Assembly: GCA_963775185.1 (NCBI GenBank)
Contig: CAVZIE010000042.1
Coordinates: 1 to 64,000, forward strand
Direction of reading: 5' to 3'
Length of the DNA: 64,000 nt
From: JAPSGB01 sp963775185
GTDB lineage: Bacteria > Myxococcota_A > Polyangia > Polyangiales > Polyangiaceae
In this document: positions 27,447 through 35,699 of the stretch, piece by piece
Numbering within the stretch: position 1 is the first letter of the stretch
How the letters are laid out: each line of letters opens with the position of its first letter
Program-made: the position numbers and the translations under genes
The notes under the pieces: model-generated
Database searches by the model: none
What the model was told of the DNA's origin: nothing
Seen by the model: only the letters and a program-made list of their open reading frames with translations

Positions 27447-27472
27447 GCGCATCACCCCCAGGGGTGATGCGC
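27447..27472. promoter_or_regulatory. Perfect palindrome upstream of the signalling operon
   Basis: Twelve-bp arms (GCGCATCACCCC and GGGGTGATGCGC) flank a 2-nt centre. The inner 18-bp motif ATCACCCC-NN-GGGGTGAT recurs at 32940-32957 just before the paralogous REC-PAS-HK-REC gene. It could be an operator for a shared regulator. It also lies 67 bp after the mglA stop, so a terminator role is possible, but there is no T-run. Confidence 0.5.
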
Positions 27473-27538
27473 GCGTCCCGGATCGAGACGATTCCGCGCC
27501 GCTCCGGCAGATAAACCCAGGAGTTGCCGGCGGTTATC

Positions 27539-28117
27539 TCAGCGCATCTTCAGGAGCACCAGGCGCGACAAGCCCTTCAGCGTGTCGAACACGCCGGGGC
27601 CCATGCGGGCGTTGGCCTCGTAGTCCGGAACGCCCAGCGGGTTCAGCGCCTGGCGCAGCTCGTCGAGCGGGACGACGTTCGGCATGTCGCGCTTGTTGTA
27701 CTGCACGACGTACGGCACCGACCCGAGCGTCATGTTGTAGTCGCCGAGGTTCGTCTCCAGGTTGGCGACGCTCTCCTGGTTGGCCTCCAGGCGCTCCGGC
27801 TGCGAGTCCGCGACGAAGATGATGCCGTCGGCGCCCTTGAGGATCAGCTTGCGGCTCGCGTCGTAGAACACCTGACCGGGCACGGTGTACAGGTGGAAGC
27901 GGACCTTGAAGCCCTTCACCGTGCCGAGATCGATCGGCATGAAGTCGAAGAACAGCGTCCGCTCGGTCTCGGTGGCAAGCGAGATCATCTTGCCCTTGGC
28001 CTGCGGGTTCGTCTTCTCGAAGATGTACTGCAGGTTCGTCGTCTTCCCGCACAGCCCGGGGCCGTAATAGACGATCTTGCAGTTGATCTCCTTCGCCATG
28101 TGGTTGACGAAGCTCAC
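27539..28117 (-). CDS. mglA: MglA-like small Ras-type GTPase
   Basis: The 192-residue protein matches MglA in length and motifs: P-loop YGPGLCGKTTNLQ (from about residue 18), the switch region FFDFMPIDLG, TVPGQVFYDASRKLILKGADG and NKRDMPN. MglA is the polarity switch of myxobacterial motility, acting as a GTP-bound cytoplasmic cluster at the leading pole. The gene is not next to an mglB (roadblock) gene. Instead its ATG overlaps the stop of a TerB-like gene by 4 bp (28114-28117), so it may be an MglA paralogue with a different partner. Confidence 0.88.
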   Translation of the reverse strand: MSFVNHMAKEINCKIVYYGPGLCGKTTNLQYIFEKTNPQAKGKMISLATETERTLFFDFMPIDLGTVKGFKVRFHLYTVPGQVFYDASRKLILKGADGIIFVADSQPERLEANQESVANLETNLGDYNMTLGSVPYVVQYNKRDMPNVVPLDELRQALNPLGVPDYEANARMGPGVFDTLKGLSRLVLLKMR

Positions 28118-28689
28118 GACGCGCCTCCTTGCTGGACCTGCTGTGCCACGGCGGCGGTGACGCGCTCGACGGCGGCGACGACCTCGTCATCCGACAACCC
28201 CAGGAACGAGCCGAGCTCCTTCAGCGCGGCGGCCTCGGGTGCGGCGAGCTTGCCGTCGGCGACGGCGACCAACGCGGCGAAACCCAGGGCCTCGCTCCGG
28301 CTCAAGCCGTCCTCGAAGTCGTCGGCGGCGCGGCGGAGCCGTTCCCGACGCCCGAGCATCTCGACGCCGTCTTCCAGGTCGCGGAAGTGCAGATCGAGGA
28401 CCTCGTGCGACACACTGGCGCCCATCACCGCCTCGAGCAGATCCGCGAGCGCGCTGCGCTCCTCGTCGGCGAAGCCGTCCGCCGACGCGACCAGGTAGCC
28501 GATCTCGAGCAGCGACTGGAAGTACGCGGCGGAGCCGCCGGTCTCCTCGCGCACGACCACCGCCTCCGCGCCCTGCTTCAGGCGCGAGGCGGACGGAACC
28601 AGCGACTCTGGCGCTTGCTGCATCAAGTCCCGGATCGCATCGCGCAGGCGCTCCGGGCCGTGCTCCGACAGATCGATTTCGAGGCCCAT
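28114..28689 (-). CDS. TerB-like protein coupled to the MglA-like GTPase
   Basis: The 191-residue protein is helical and contains two segments of the TerB (tellurite-resistance) type: SLLEIGYLVASADGFADEE (about 63-81) and FAALVAVADGKLAAPEAAA (about 143-161). Each has an acidic Asp-Gly followed by Glu-containing helices, as in TerB metal-binding folds. It is translated just before the GTPase with a 4-bp overlap. TerB fits as a possible regulator or scaffold, but nothing in the sequence proves interaction. Confidence 0.65.
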   Translation of the reverse strand: MGLEIDLSEHGPERLRDAIRDLMQQAPESLVPSASRLKQGAEAVVVREETGGSAAYFQSLLEIGYLVASADGFADEERSALADLLEAVMGASVSHEVLDLHFRDLEDGVEMLGRRERLRRAADDFEDGLSRSEALGFAALVAVADGKLAAPEAAALKELGSFLGLSDDEVVAAVERVTAAVAQQVQQGGAS

Positions 28690-28769
28690 GCTCTGTCACG
28701 TCCCACAGCTTCGACCGGGCATCAATGGTGTGTCGCGAACCCCGCGCGGTGGCGCTACATTCTCCGCCG

Positions 28770-29305
28770 ATGCAGCTCGCTTGTCGGCTCGCAGCGGCAG
28801 CGGCGGCGCTGGCCCTGACTGGATGCGCAGGCCGCGCGCCGCCGACCGCCTCGCCTTCGCGCGGCTCCGTCCAGCCGTTCAGCCCGTTCAGCCCGATCGG
28901 GAGGATGCCGGTCCGGCGCGGCCGGCGACCGGTCCGGCGGGCGCGCTCTCCGCGGCACCGCAGGGCGACGGCGGCAGCGCGCCCTGCCCCGCGCCGGGAC
29001 ACGCGCCGCACTGCCTGTGGCTGCCGACCCGTCCGCCCAACAAGTTCCGCGCCCGCCTGGTCGCGAAGCGCCTGGCCAGCGAGGGCTACCGCGCGGTCGC
29101 CGACAGCGACCGGGTGATCGTGCGGCTCGACGACGACGCGATCGCGAAGCTGTTCGGCGTCGCACCGGAGCACGCGCGCCGCCCGGCCGGCGCGTCGCTC
29201 CCGGCGCGCTGCGTCGCGGCGCTGCCGGAGGGCGCGGCGCTCCCACCGCGCTACAGCGGCCTGGTCGGCGCGCCGCTCCTCGACGACCCTGCTTGTGATC
29301 TATAG
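28770..29305 (+). pseudogene. Lipoprotein gene with frameshift near a REP-like repeat
   Basis: ATG 28770 gives MQLACRLAAAAAALALTGCAG, a clear lipoprotein signal. The frame then becomes Arg-rich nonsense from about 28890. Another frame picks up a protein-like end (HCLWLPTRPPNKFRARLVA, VADSDRVIVRLDDDAIAKLF) with stop TAG at 29303-29305. The switch region contains a copy of the dispersed REP-like repeat (28905-28921), so that insertion or a nearby indel probably broke the gene. The joined product would be about 178 residues. It converges on the methyltransferase gene, and the two ends share the hexamer CTATAG. Confidence 0.65.
28905..28921 (+). repeat. REP-like repeat, copy 4 (inside a lipoprotein gene)
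   Basis: ATGCCGGTCCGGCGCGG, lacking the AA end of the consensus. It lies at the frame change of the lipoprotein gene. Confidence 0.75.
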
Positions 29306-30552
29306 GCGCGACGCGCTTCGCGGCGTAGACCACGGTCTCGAACAGATCCTTGCCGCTGTTGCGGCGACGGAAGCGCGCGAGCTCGAGCACGTGCCAGCCG
29401 AGGCCCAGCGCCTCGAGCAGCCGGCCGAGCATCACGTCGGTCTCGACGTACTCGCCCTTGGCGCGCGAGTTGCCGACGACGTAGGCGAGCTTCGCGCCGG
29501 GCGCGAGCAGCGGATCCATCGCGACGATCTGCGCCGCCAGGTCGTTGAAGTAGCGCATGACGTAGTTGGCCGTGAGCGGATCGATGGCGCGGATGCGCCG
29601 GACCAGCGGCCCGGCGACGTCGGCGACGGCGCGCGACGCGGGCTCCACGACGCCGCGCTTGAGCGACGTCGTCGCGAGCCCCCAGGTGCCGCCGAGGGTA
29701 CGGACGTCGATTTCCGACGCGTGGTGCTTCTGATCGATGAAGTCGAGGAAGTACAGGTGCGGGCGCGTGTTCCACACATAGCTATAACGGTTCGCGTACG
29801 GCGGCGAGGTGATCACCACGTCGGCGCGCCCGCGGACGCGCGGCGGCGTGCGGTTGTCGGCGAGGTGGACGACGGCGGACGGCGCGCGCGCTGGGGCGAG
29901 CTGCTCCAGATCGTCGATCATGCACGCGGCGTGCTCGGCGAAGGTGGACCACACGTCGATGACGTCGTCTGTGCGATCGATGAAGTGCAGCTGCAGCCGA
30001 CCGAGGGTGACGTTGCTGAGATCCGGCACGAGCACGGCGGCGAGGCACAAGCGGAAGAACGCGGTCAGCGCGCGGATCGAGCCGCGCGATCGCGGCCTTG
30101 AGCAGCAGCAGATCCTTCAGCACGTCGCTGCGCCACCAGCGGTGCACTCGGTGGATCGGCGGGATCGGCAGGCGCGTGTCTTCCACGGCGACGCCGGCGA
30201 GGCGCGCGCGCGAGCGCATGTAGCCGCGGCGCAGCGGGGCGAGCGCGGCGCGCGCGGCGGACGGCGGCACGCTCCAGTCGAGCGCCGTCGCACACGCGAA
30301 GTGGAGCAGCGGGTTCACCTCGAAGCCGATCGACGGATGGCCGCGCAGCATGCACTCGATCAGCGTCGTGCCCTTGCCGGCGAAGGGATCGAGCACCGTC
30401 GCGCGCGCCGGCACGTCGAGCCGCGCGAGCGCGTCACCGACGAGCGCGGGGCCGAAGCTCGGCGTGAGACGAAACCAGCGGTGGACCGGCAGCCCCGCGC
30501 CATGTTTGTAGGTCGATCGACCGACGTCGATCTTGCTGTACGCGGGCTGCAT
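29300..30552 (-). pseudogene. DNA methyltransferase (TSPPY type), frameshifted
   Basis: ATG 30552 (MQPAYSKIDVG) opens a protein with SAM-binding motif I VLDPFAGKGTTLIE. Near 30050-30075 the frame shifts, and the rest continues with the catalytic TSPPYANRYSYVW (motif IV of N4-cytosine or N6-adenine methyltransferases) and LAYVVGNSRAKG. The second frame has no stop at the expected end and runs on antisense to the lipoprotein gene. One more single-base shift would end the protein at a TAG at 29300-29302. Joined length would be about 415 residues. The gene follows an XRE-cupin regulator by 2 bp. No restriction endonuclease gene is adjacent, so it is a solitary methyltransferase or the remnant of a system. 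Confidence 0.75.
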
Positions 30553-30554
30553 GG

Positions 30555-31103
30555 TCACGGCTGGAGCAGGACGAAGGAATAGCCGACGGCGGGCTTCTTC
30601 GCGCGATTCGCGTAGGAGTGCCGCTGATCGCCGCGGAACACCACGACGTCGCCCGGCGCGAGGCGCCAGCTCTCGCCGGCGGCGACCAGCTCGATCTCGC
30701 CGCTCTCGCACGTCAGGTACTCGCGCGTGCCCGGGGTGTGCGGCACGCCGATCATGCGCGAGCCGGGCGCGAGCTCCAGGCGCTCGGCGAGCGTCGCCGG
30801 GAGCTTGTCCGGAAGCAGCGAGCTGACCACGACGTTGCCGCGGGTGCGCGTGGGCAGCTGCGCCTTGGAGTAGTGCCGGACGTCGGCGCGCGGCGTGGCG
30901 ATCAGCTCCTCGAGCGAGACGGAGAGCGCGAGCGCGACGCGGTGCATGACGGCGAGCGTCGGGTTCGCCTCGCCGGATTCCAGGTTGGCGCAGGTCGCGC
31001 GGGGCAAGCCGGACAGCTTGGCCACCTGCTGCTGGGTGAAGCCGCGCGCCTGACGCAGCTGGCGCAGGTTGCGGGCGAGACGCGTCGCGAGCTCTTCCTC
31101 CAT
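30555..31103 (-). CDS. XRE-family regulator with cupin domain
   Basis: The 182-residue protein has an N-terminal helix-turn-helix (LRQARGFTQQQVAKLSGLPRATC cut short here; residues about 14-70) and a C-terminal cupin barrel (residues about 105-180, TREYLTCESGEIELV, LAPGDVVVFRGDQRHSY). XRE-cupin proteins are usually repressors that bind a small ligand or metal. Its stop is 2 bp before the methyltransferase ATG, so it is cotranscribed and may control that operon, in the manner of a controller protein. The gene is divergent from the SDR gene at 31203 across about 100 bp. Confidence 0.87.
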   Translation of the reverse strand: MEEELATRLARNLRQLRQARGFTQQQVAKLSGLPRATCANLESGEANPTLAVMHRVALALSVSLEELIATPRADVRHYSKAQLPTRTRGNVVVSSLLPDKLPATLAERLELAPGSRMIGVPHTPGTREYLTCESGEIELVAAGESWRLAPGDVVVFRGDQRHSYANRAKKPAVGYSFVLLQP

Positions 31104-31202
31104 CCGGGGGAGCGTGCCAGCGCAATGCCTTTGTGCCAACAGATTGGAGATCCGGCCAACGTCCGGGAGATCCGGGCGCACCCTCCACGCTGGAGGTGAC
31201 AC

Positions 31203-31931
31203 ATGGACATGGCGAATCGAGGAGCTCTCGTGACCGGCGCCAGCCGCGGCCTGGGCGCCGCACTGGCACGACGTCTGGCCGCGCGCGGGGCGCGCGTGGC
31301 CGCGGTCGCGCGCGGGCGCGAGGACCTCTCGCGCGTGGTCGACGAGATCCGGCGCGCCGGCGGCGAGGCGCACGCGCTGGTCGGCGACCTCGCCGACAAA
31401 TCGGCGATCCACCCGCTCGCAGCGACCGCGGCCGAGCTGGTCGGGCCGATCGACGTGCTCGTGAACAACGCCAGCGAGCTCGGTCCGACGCCGCTCCGGC
31501 TGTTGCTCGACACCGAGTGCGAGGATCTGGAACGCGTGCTGGCCGTCAACGTGCTCGGCGCGTTCCGGCTGTCGCGGATCGTCGCGGGATCGATGGCGCT
31601 GCGCCGCGCCGGCGTGGTGACGTTCGTGAGCTCGGATGCCGCGCTCACGCCCTACCCGCGCTGGGGCGCCTACTCCGTCAGCAAGGCCGCGAGCGATCAC
31701 CTGGCGCGGGTGTGGGCGAGCGAGGTCGGCGCGCTCGGAGTGCGCGTGTTCGCCGTCGATCCCGGCGACATGGACACCGCGATGCACGCGCGCGCGATCC
31801 CGGACGCCGATCGCTCGACGCTGGCCCGGCCGGACGACGTCGCCGCGCGCATCGCCGACATGATCGAGCGCGCCGGCGAGATCGACAGCGGCGCCCGGCT
31901 CGAGGCGGTGGGCTGGAGGGTCGCGTCGTGA
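31203..31931 (+). CDS. Short-chain dehydrogenase/reductase
   Basis: The 242-residue protein is a classical SDR. It has the cofactor loop TGASRGLG (residues about 11-18), NNASE, the catalytic Ser in FVSSDA, and the YSVSK catalytic Tyr/Lys pair (about residues 157-161). The Arg after the first strand (VARGRED) suggests NADP(H) preference. It would reduce or oxidise a small carbonyl or alcohol; the substrate is unknown. Its TGA overlaps the GTG start of the QueA-like gene, so they form an operon. Confidence 0.9.
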   Translation: MDMANRGALVTGASRGLGAALARRLAARGARVAAVARGREDLSRVVDEIRRAGGEAHALVGDLADKSAIHPLAATAAELVGPIDVLVNNASELGPTPLRLLLDTECEDLERVLAVNVLGAFRLSRIVAGSMALRRAGVVTFVSSDAALTPYPRWGAYSVSKAASDHLARVWASEVGALGVRVFAVDPGDMDTAMHARAIPDADRSTLARPDDVAARIADMIERAGEIDSGARLEAVGWRVAS

Positions 31932-32956
31932 TCGCAGCGAGCTGGCCGCGCGACGAGCCGGCTCGCGACCGGCTGCTTGTGGTCGATCGCGGCGCGGAAT
32001 CCTTCATGGATCGCCAGCTCGGCGATCTGCCGACGCTGCTCCGCGCCGGCGATCTGCTGGTGGTGAACGACGCGGCGACGCTGCCGGCGTCGCTGGCGTG
32101 CAGCACGGAACGCGGCGAACCGGTCGAGCTGCGCCTGGCGGGCCGGAGCGACGCCGGGGCGTTCCGCGCCGTCGCGTTCGGCGCCGGCGACTGGCGCACG
32201 CGCACCGAGGACCGCGGGCCGCCGCCCGCGCTCGCGGTGGGCGCGTGGCTGCACGTCTCCGCCGATCTGTCCGCCCGGATCGTCGAGATAGAGGCCCCGG
32301 GCCTGGTCGTGTTGCGCTTCGACCGCGAGGGCGCGGCGCTGTGGCAAGCGCTGTACGCCCACGGGCGCCCGATCCAGTACGCTTACGCCGGCGGACCGCT
32401 GGCGCTGTGGCACGTGCAGAGCCCGTTCGCGTCGCGCCCGTGGGCGTTCGAGCTGCCGTCCGCCGGACGCCCGCTCACGTGGAACATCCTGGTCGCGCTG
32501 CTGGAGCGCGGCATCGAGGTCGCGCACGTGACGCACAGCGCCGGCATCTCCTCGACCGGACGCCCGGCGCTCGATCGGCGGCTCCCGCTCTCCGAGAGCT
32601 ACGAGATCCCCGAGCGGACGGCGCGGCTGGTGGCGGAGCGTCGCGCCGCCGGCGGGCGGATCGTGGCCGTCGGCACGACCGTGGTGCGTGCCCTGGAGTC
32701 GTCGGCGATCCGCCACGGCGCACCGGTCGCCGGCCGCGCCGACACCAACCTGATCATCGGCCCAGGCTTCACGCCGCGGGTCACGGGCGCCCTGCTGACT
32801 GGAATGCACCTTCACGGCACGAGCCATTTCGCGGTCATGGAGGCCTTCGCCAGTCGCGCCTTGCTGGAATCGGCCCTCGATCACGCCGATCGTGTTGATT
32901 ATCTGGAGCACGAGTTCGGCGACTCGTGCCTGGTCATAGATCACCCCGAGGGGTGA
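31928..32956 (+). CDS. QueA-like (S-adenosylmethionine:tRNA ribosyltransferase-isomerase family)
   Basis: The 342-residue protein starts at GTG 31928, overlapping the SDR stop. It matches the QueA fold, with LLRAGDLLVVNDAATLPASL near the N-terminus, YAHGRPIQY in the middle and IVAVGTTVVRALES plus IIGPGF near the C-terminus. True QueA attaches the ribosyl part of SAM to preQ1 in tRNA. Here the usual THVG and FHLP-STL motifs are replaced by THSAG and MHLHGTSHF, so it is a diverged paralogue whose tRNA role is doubtful. The stop codon lies inside the palindrome at 32940-32957. Confidence 0.8.
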   Translation: MIAASWPRDEPARDRLLVVDRGAESFMDRQLGDLPTLLRAGDLLVVNDAATLPASLACSTERGEPVELRLAGRSDAGAFRAVAFGAGDWRTRTEDRGPPPALAVGAWLHVSADLSARIVEIEAPGLVVLRFDREGAALWQALYAHGRPIQYAYAGGPLALWHVQSPFASRPWAFELPSAGRPLTWNILVALLERGIEVAHVTHSAGISSTGRPALDRRLPLSESYEIPERTARLVAERRAAGGRIVAVGTTVVRALESSAIRHGAPVAGRADTNLIIGPGFTPRVTGALLTGMHLHGTSHFAVMEAFASRALLESALDHADRVDYLEHEFGDSCLVIDHPEG

Positions 32957-32957
32957 T
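32940..32957. promoter_or_regulatory. 18-bp palindrome upstream of the second REC-PAS-HK-REC gene
   Basis: ATCACCCC-GA-GGGGTGAT, perfect arms of 8 bp. It lies 51 bp before ATG 33009 and shares its motif with 27451-27468 upstream of the chemosensory operon. It overlaps the last codons of the QueA-like gene. Confidence 0.55.
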
Positions 32958-33008
32958 AGCCGCCGATGCGATCGAGAGGCATGATGAAAGCCTCCGTACG
33001 TGCGCCAC

Positions 33009-34889
33009 ATGCCCCAGACCCTGAGAATCCTGATCGTCGAGGACTCCGACGACGATGCCCGGCTGTTGGTGCGGGCGCTGGAAAGCGGCGGGTTCCAGAC
33101 GACGCACCTGCGCGTGGACACCGAGCTGGCGATGCGCGACGCCCTGACCACCGACGAGTGGGACCTGGTCGTCTCGGACTTCTCGATGCCGGCGTTCAGC
33201 GCGACGGCGGCACTCGACGTCCTGCGCCAGAGCGGCCTCGACGTGCCGTTCATCATCGTCTCGGGAACGATCGGCGAGGACACGGTCGTGGATGCGCTGA
33301 AAGCGGGTGCACAGGATTTCCTGGTCAAGGGACGGCTAGCGCGCCTGATCCCGGCGGTGCGCCGCGTCCTGTCCGACGCCGTCGCGCGCCAGCGGCACGC
33401 CGCGGCCGAGGACGCGCTGCGCATCAGCGAGGAGCGCTTCCGCACGCTGGTCGAGTCGATGGACGACATGGTCTTCACGCTCGACCGAGAGCAGCGCCAC
33501 GACGGGCTGTTCGGCGGCTGGCCAGAGAGCGGCCCGCTGTCGGCGGCCAGCCTGACGGGTCGCACGGTGCGCGAAGCGCTCGGCCCGGCCGACGCGGAGG
33601 TCCACGAGGCAGCCGCGACGCGCGCCTTCGAGGGCCATCGCGCGATCTACGAGTGGGCGCTGGGTCACTCCGGGGAGATCCGCTATTATCAGACGTCGCT
33701 GTCGCCACGACGCGGCGCCGCCGGCGCGGTCGTCGGCATCGTGGGCGTACACCGCGAGATCACCGAGAGCAAGCGGGTGCAGGCGCAGCTCGTGTCGTCC
33801 GATCGACTCGCGTCGGTAGGGCTGCTCGCCGCGAGCGTCGGCCACGAGATCAACAACCCGCTGGCGTCGCTCCTGGCCAACCTCGAGCTGGCGCGGCGCG
33901 ACGTCGACAGCCCCGATACCGGCGTGCACGAGGCGTTGGCCGACGCCCACGACGCGGCGGTGCGGATCCGCGAGATCGCGCGCGACCTCCGGCTGTTCTC
34001 CCGCGACTCGGAGGAGCACGGTCGCATCGACCTGCACCGCGCGCTCGAGTCCTCGCTCAGGATGGCCCGCACCGAGATCCGGCGCCGCGCGCGGCTGATC
34101 ACCGGCTTTTCGGAGGTGCCCGCCGTTGAAGGCAGCTTCTCGCGGTTGGGGCAGGTGTTTCTGAATCTGGTCGTGAACGCCGCCCAGGCGCTGGACGAAG
34201 GCAAGGCGGCACAGAACGAGATCCGCGTGTCCACGTCCACCGACGTCACGGGCTTCGCGGTGGTCGAGATCGCCGACACCGGCTGCGGCATCGCGCCGGA
34301 AGCGCTCGCCCGCGTGTTCACGCCGTTCTACACCACCAAACCCGAAGGCGTGGGGACCGGGCTCGGGCTCTCCATCTGCAAGCGCACGGTGGAAGCGATG
34401 GGAGGCGAGATCAACGTGTCGAGCGTGATGGGCGAAGGCAGCGTGTTCCGCGTACGCCTACCCCCGGCCGGCGCGAGCACGACCACCCGCCCCCCCGCGC
34501 GGGAGCGCACCAGCAGCGCCCCGCGCCGCGGGCGCGTGCTCGTGGTCGACGACGAACGCATCGTCGCGGCCGCCGTCCAGCGCTGCCTGCGCGGCGACCA
34601 CGACGCCGACATGACCACCAGCGCCAAGGACGCGCTGGCGCGGATCGCGGCTGGAGAACGCTACGACATCGTGCTGTGCGACCTGATGATGCCGGAGATG
34701 AGCGGCATGCAGCTCCACCACGAGATCGCGCGGATCGCACCGGATCAAGCCGAGCGCATGCTCTTCCTGACAGGCGGCGCGTTCACCGCCGAGGCGCGCG
34801 AGTTTCTCGAGCGCGTCCCGAACCGGCAGATCGACAAGCCGTTCGATATCGGCGCGCTGCGCGCGCTGGTCAACGATTCTATCAAGTAG
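33009..34889 (+). CDS. REC-PAS-HK-REC hybrid signalling protein (paralogue)
   Basis: The 626-residue protein has the same four-part layout as the product of 14689-16596. It has a receiver (IVEDSDDDAR, Asp in VVSDFSMP), a PAS domain, HisKA with SVGHEINNPLASLL, HATPase (LVVNAAQALDEG, ADTGCGIAP, GTGLGLSIC) and a receiver (VVDDERIV, Asp in VLCDLMMPEMSG). Long blocks are near-identical between the two, such as IVSGTIGEDTVVDALKAG. The ATG at 33009 was preferred over a GTG at 33000 by alignment with the paralogue. It stands alone downstream of a palindrome it shares with the chemosensory operon. It probably exchanges phosphate within itself and perhaps with that pathway. Confidence 0.9.
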   Translation: MPQTLRILIVEDSDDDARLLVRALESGGFQTTHLRVDTELAMRDALTTDEWDLVVSDFSMPAFSATAALDVLRQSGLDVPFIIVSGTIGEDTVVDALKAGAQDFLVKGRLARLIPAVRRVLSDAVARQRHAAAEDALRISEERFRTLVESMDDMVFTLDREQRHDGLFGGWPESGPLSAASLTGRTVREALGPADAEVHEAAATRAFEGHRAIYEWALGHSGEIRYYQTSLSPRRGAAGAVVGIVGVHREITESKRVQAQLVSSDRLASVGLLAASVGHEINNPLASLLANLELARRDVDSPDTGVHEALADAHDAAVRIREIARDLRLFSRDSEEHGRIDLHRALESSLRMARTEIRRRARLITGFSEVPAVEGSFSRLGQVFLNLVVNAAQALDEGKAAQNEIRVSTSTDVTGFAVVEIADTGCGIAPEALARVFTPFYTTKPEGVGTGLGLSICKRTVEAMGGEINVSSVMGEGSVFRVRLPPAGASTTTRPPARERTSSAPRRGRVLVVDDERIVAAAVQRCLRGDHDADMTTSAKDALARIAAGERYDIVLCDLMMPEMSGMQLHHEIARIAPDQAERMLFLTGGAFTAEAREFLERVPNRQIDKPFDIGALRALVNDSIK

Positions 34890-34958
34890 CGGCGGCGCGT
34901 TCACCGCCGAGCGCCGAAGGCGGGACTTCCCGCGGCCACCGCCGGGCATGACGGATAG

Positions 34959-34986
34959 TTGACACATTAACGAGTAGTGTTAATGT
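34959..34986 (+). promoter_or_regulatory. Promoter and operator of higBA
   Basis: TTGACA at 34959-34964 and TAATGT at 34981-34986 are spaced by 16 bp. The inverted repeat ACATTAAC (34964-34971) / GTTAATGT (34979-34986) overlaps both boxes. Transcription would begin at or next to the toxin's GTG start, so the mRNA may be leaderless. This suits autorepression by HigA. The region is markedly more AT-rich than its surroundings. Confidence 0.65.
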
Positions 34987-34989
34987 TGT

Positions 34990-35283
34990 GTGGTGATCCG
35001 GAGCTTCGAGGACAAGGCTACGGAAGACATCTTCAACGGCACTGGCTCGAAGGCTGCACGCTCGATTCCGCACGCCATATGGCCACCTGCTCGACGCAAG
35101 CTCGATGCACTCAACGCCGCCACAACGCCCCGCGACCTCGCCGTGCCGAGGGGCAATCGACTCGAAGAGCTTCGCGGGAAGCGGGCGGGGACCTGGAGCA
35201 TCCGGATCAACGACCAGTACCGCATCACCTTCAAGTTCAGCAGCGGTGACGCGACCGACGTGCTGATCGAGGACTACCACTAG
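34990..35283 (+). CDS. higB: HigB-type toxin (RelE superfamily)
   Basis: The 97-residue protein fits HigB in length and motifs: VIRSFEDKATEDIFNG at the start, LDALNAATTPRDLAVPRGNRLEEL cut short here in the centre (residues about 38-60), then WSIRINDQYRITFKF and DVLIEDYH at the end. Members cleave mRNA at the ribosome. The start may be GTG 34990 or the next codon GTG 34993; both leave almost no leader after the predicted promoter. The antitoxin gene follows 20 bp downstream, the toxin-first order usual for higBA. Confidence 0.92.
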   Translation: MVIRSFEDKATEDIFNGTGSKAARSIPHAIWPPARRKLDALNAATTPRDLAVPRGNRLEELRGKRAGTWSIRINDQYRITFKFSSGDATDVLIEDYH

Positions 35284-35303
35284 GACCAGAGGAGGCCTTG
35301 TCG

Positions 35304-35615
35304 ATGCTGCCGAAGAATCGCCCCCCGACGACACCGGGTGAAATCCTGCTCGAAGAATTCCTGATCCCGATGGGGATGACGCAGACCGAGCTGGCACGGA
35401 AGACCGGCATGCCGCTGGTGCGAGTCAACACGCTGATCAACGGCAAGCGCGCCGTAACCGCCGAGACAGCGCTGCTGCTCGCCAAGGTCATCGGCAACTC
35501 GCCGCAGTTCTGGATGAACCTCCAGAACAACGTGGACCTGTGGAACGCCCAGAAGAAGCTCCAGCGACGGAAGGTCCGATCCGCGCGTACCGCCCAGACG
35601 CAGGTCAACAAGTAG
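35304..35615 (+). CDS. higA: HigA-type antitoxin, HTH XRE
   Basis: The 103-residue product (ATG 35304; a TTG at 35298 is also possible) has a ribosome-binding site GAGGAGG about 10 nt upstream of the ATG. It begins LPKNRPPTTPGEILLEEFL and contains a helix-turn-helix (MTQTELARKTGMPLVRVNTL), as in HigA/VapI antitoxins. The C-terminal tail is Lys/Arg-rich. It would neutralise HigB and repress the operon at the inverted repeat 34964-34986. Confidence 0.92.
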   Translation: MLPKNRPPTTPGEILLEEFLIPMGMTQTELARKTGMPLVRVNTLINGKRAVTAETALLLAKVIGNSPQFWMNLQNNVDLWNAQKKLQRRKVRSARTAQTQVNK

Positions 35616-35667
35616 CAGCGATCGGCTACACCGGCGCGGCGCAGGTCGATGCCTACATCAGCTGATG

Positions 35668-35688
35668 TTGTCGGTCGGGCGCGGAATC
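35668..35688 (+). repeat. REP-like repeat, copy 5
   Basis: TTGT variant with one change (TCGGGC in place of TCCGGC), between higA and the convergent ATPase gene. Confidence 0.8.
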
Positions 35689-35699
35689 GCGCGGGGCAG

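Noticed and set aside
30555..31103. Restriction-modification system
   Set aside because: Only a regulator and a methyltransferase are present; no endonuclease gene was found on either side.
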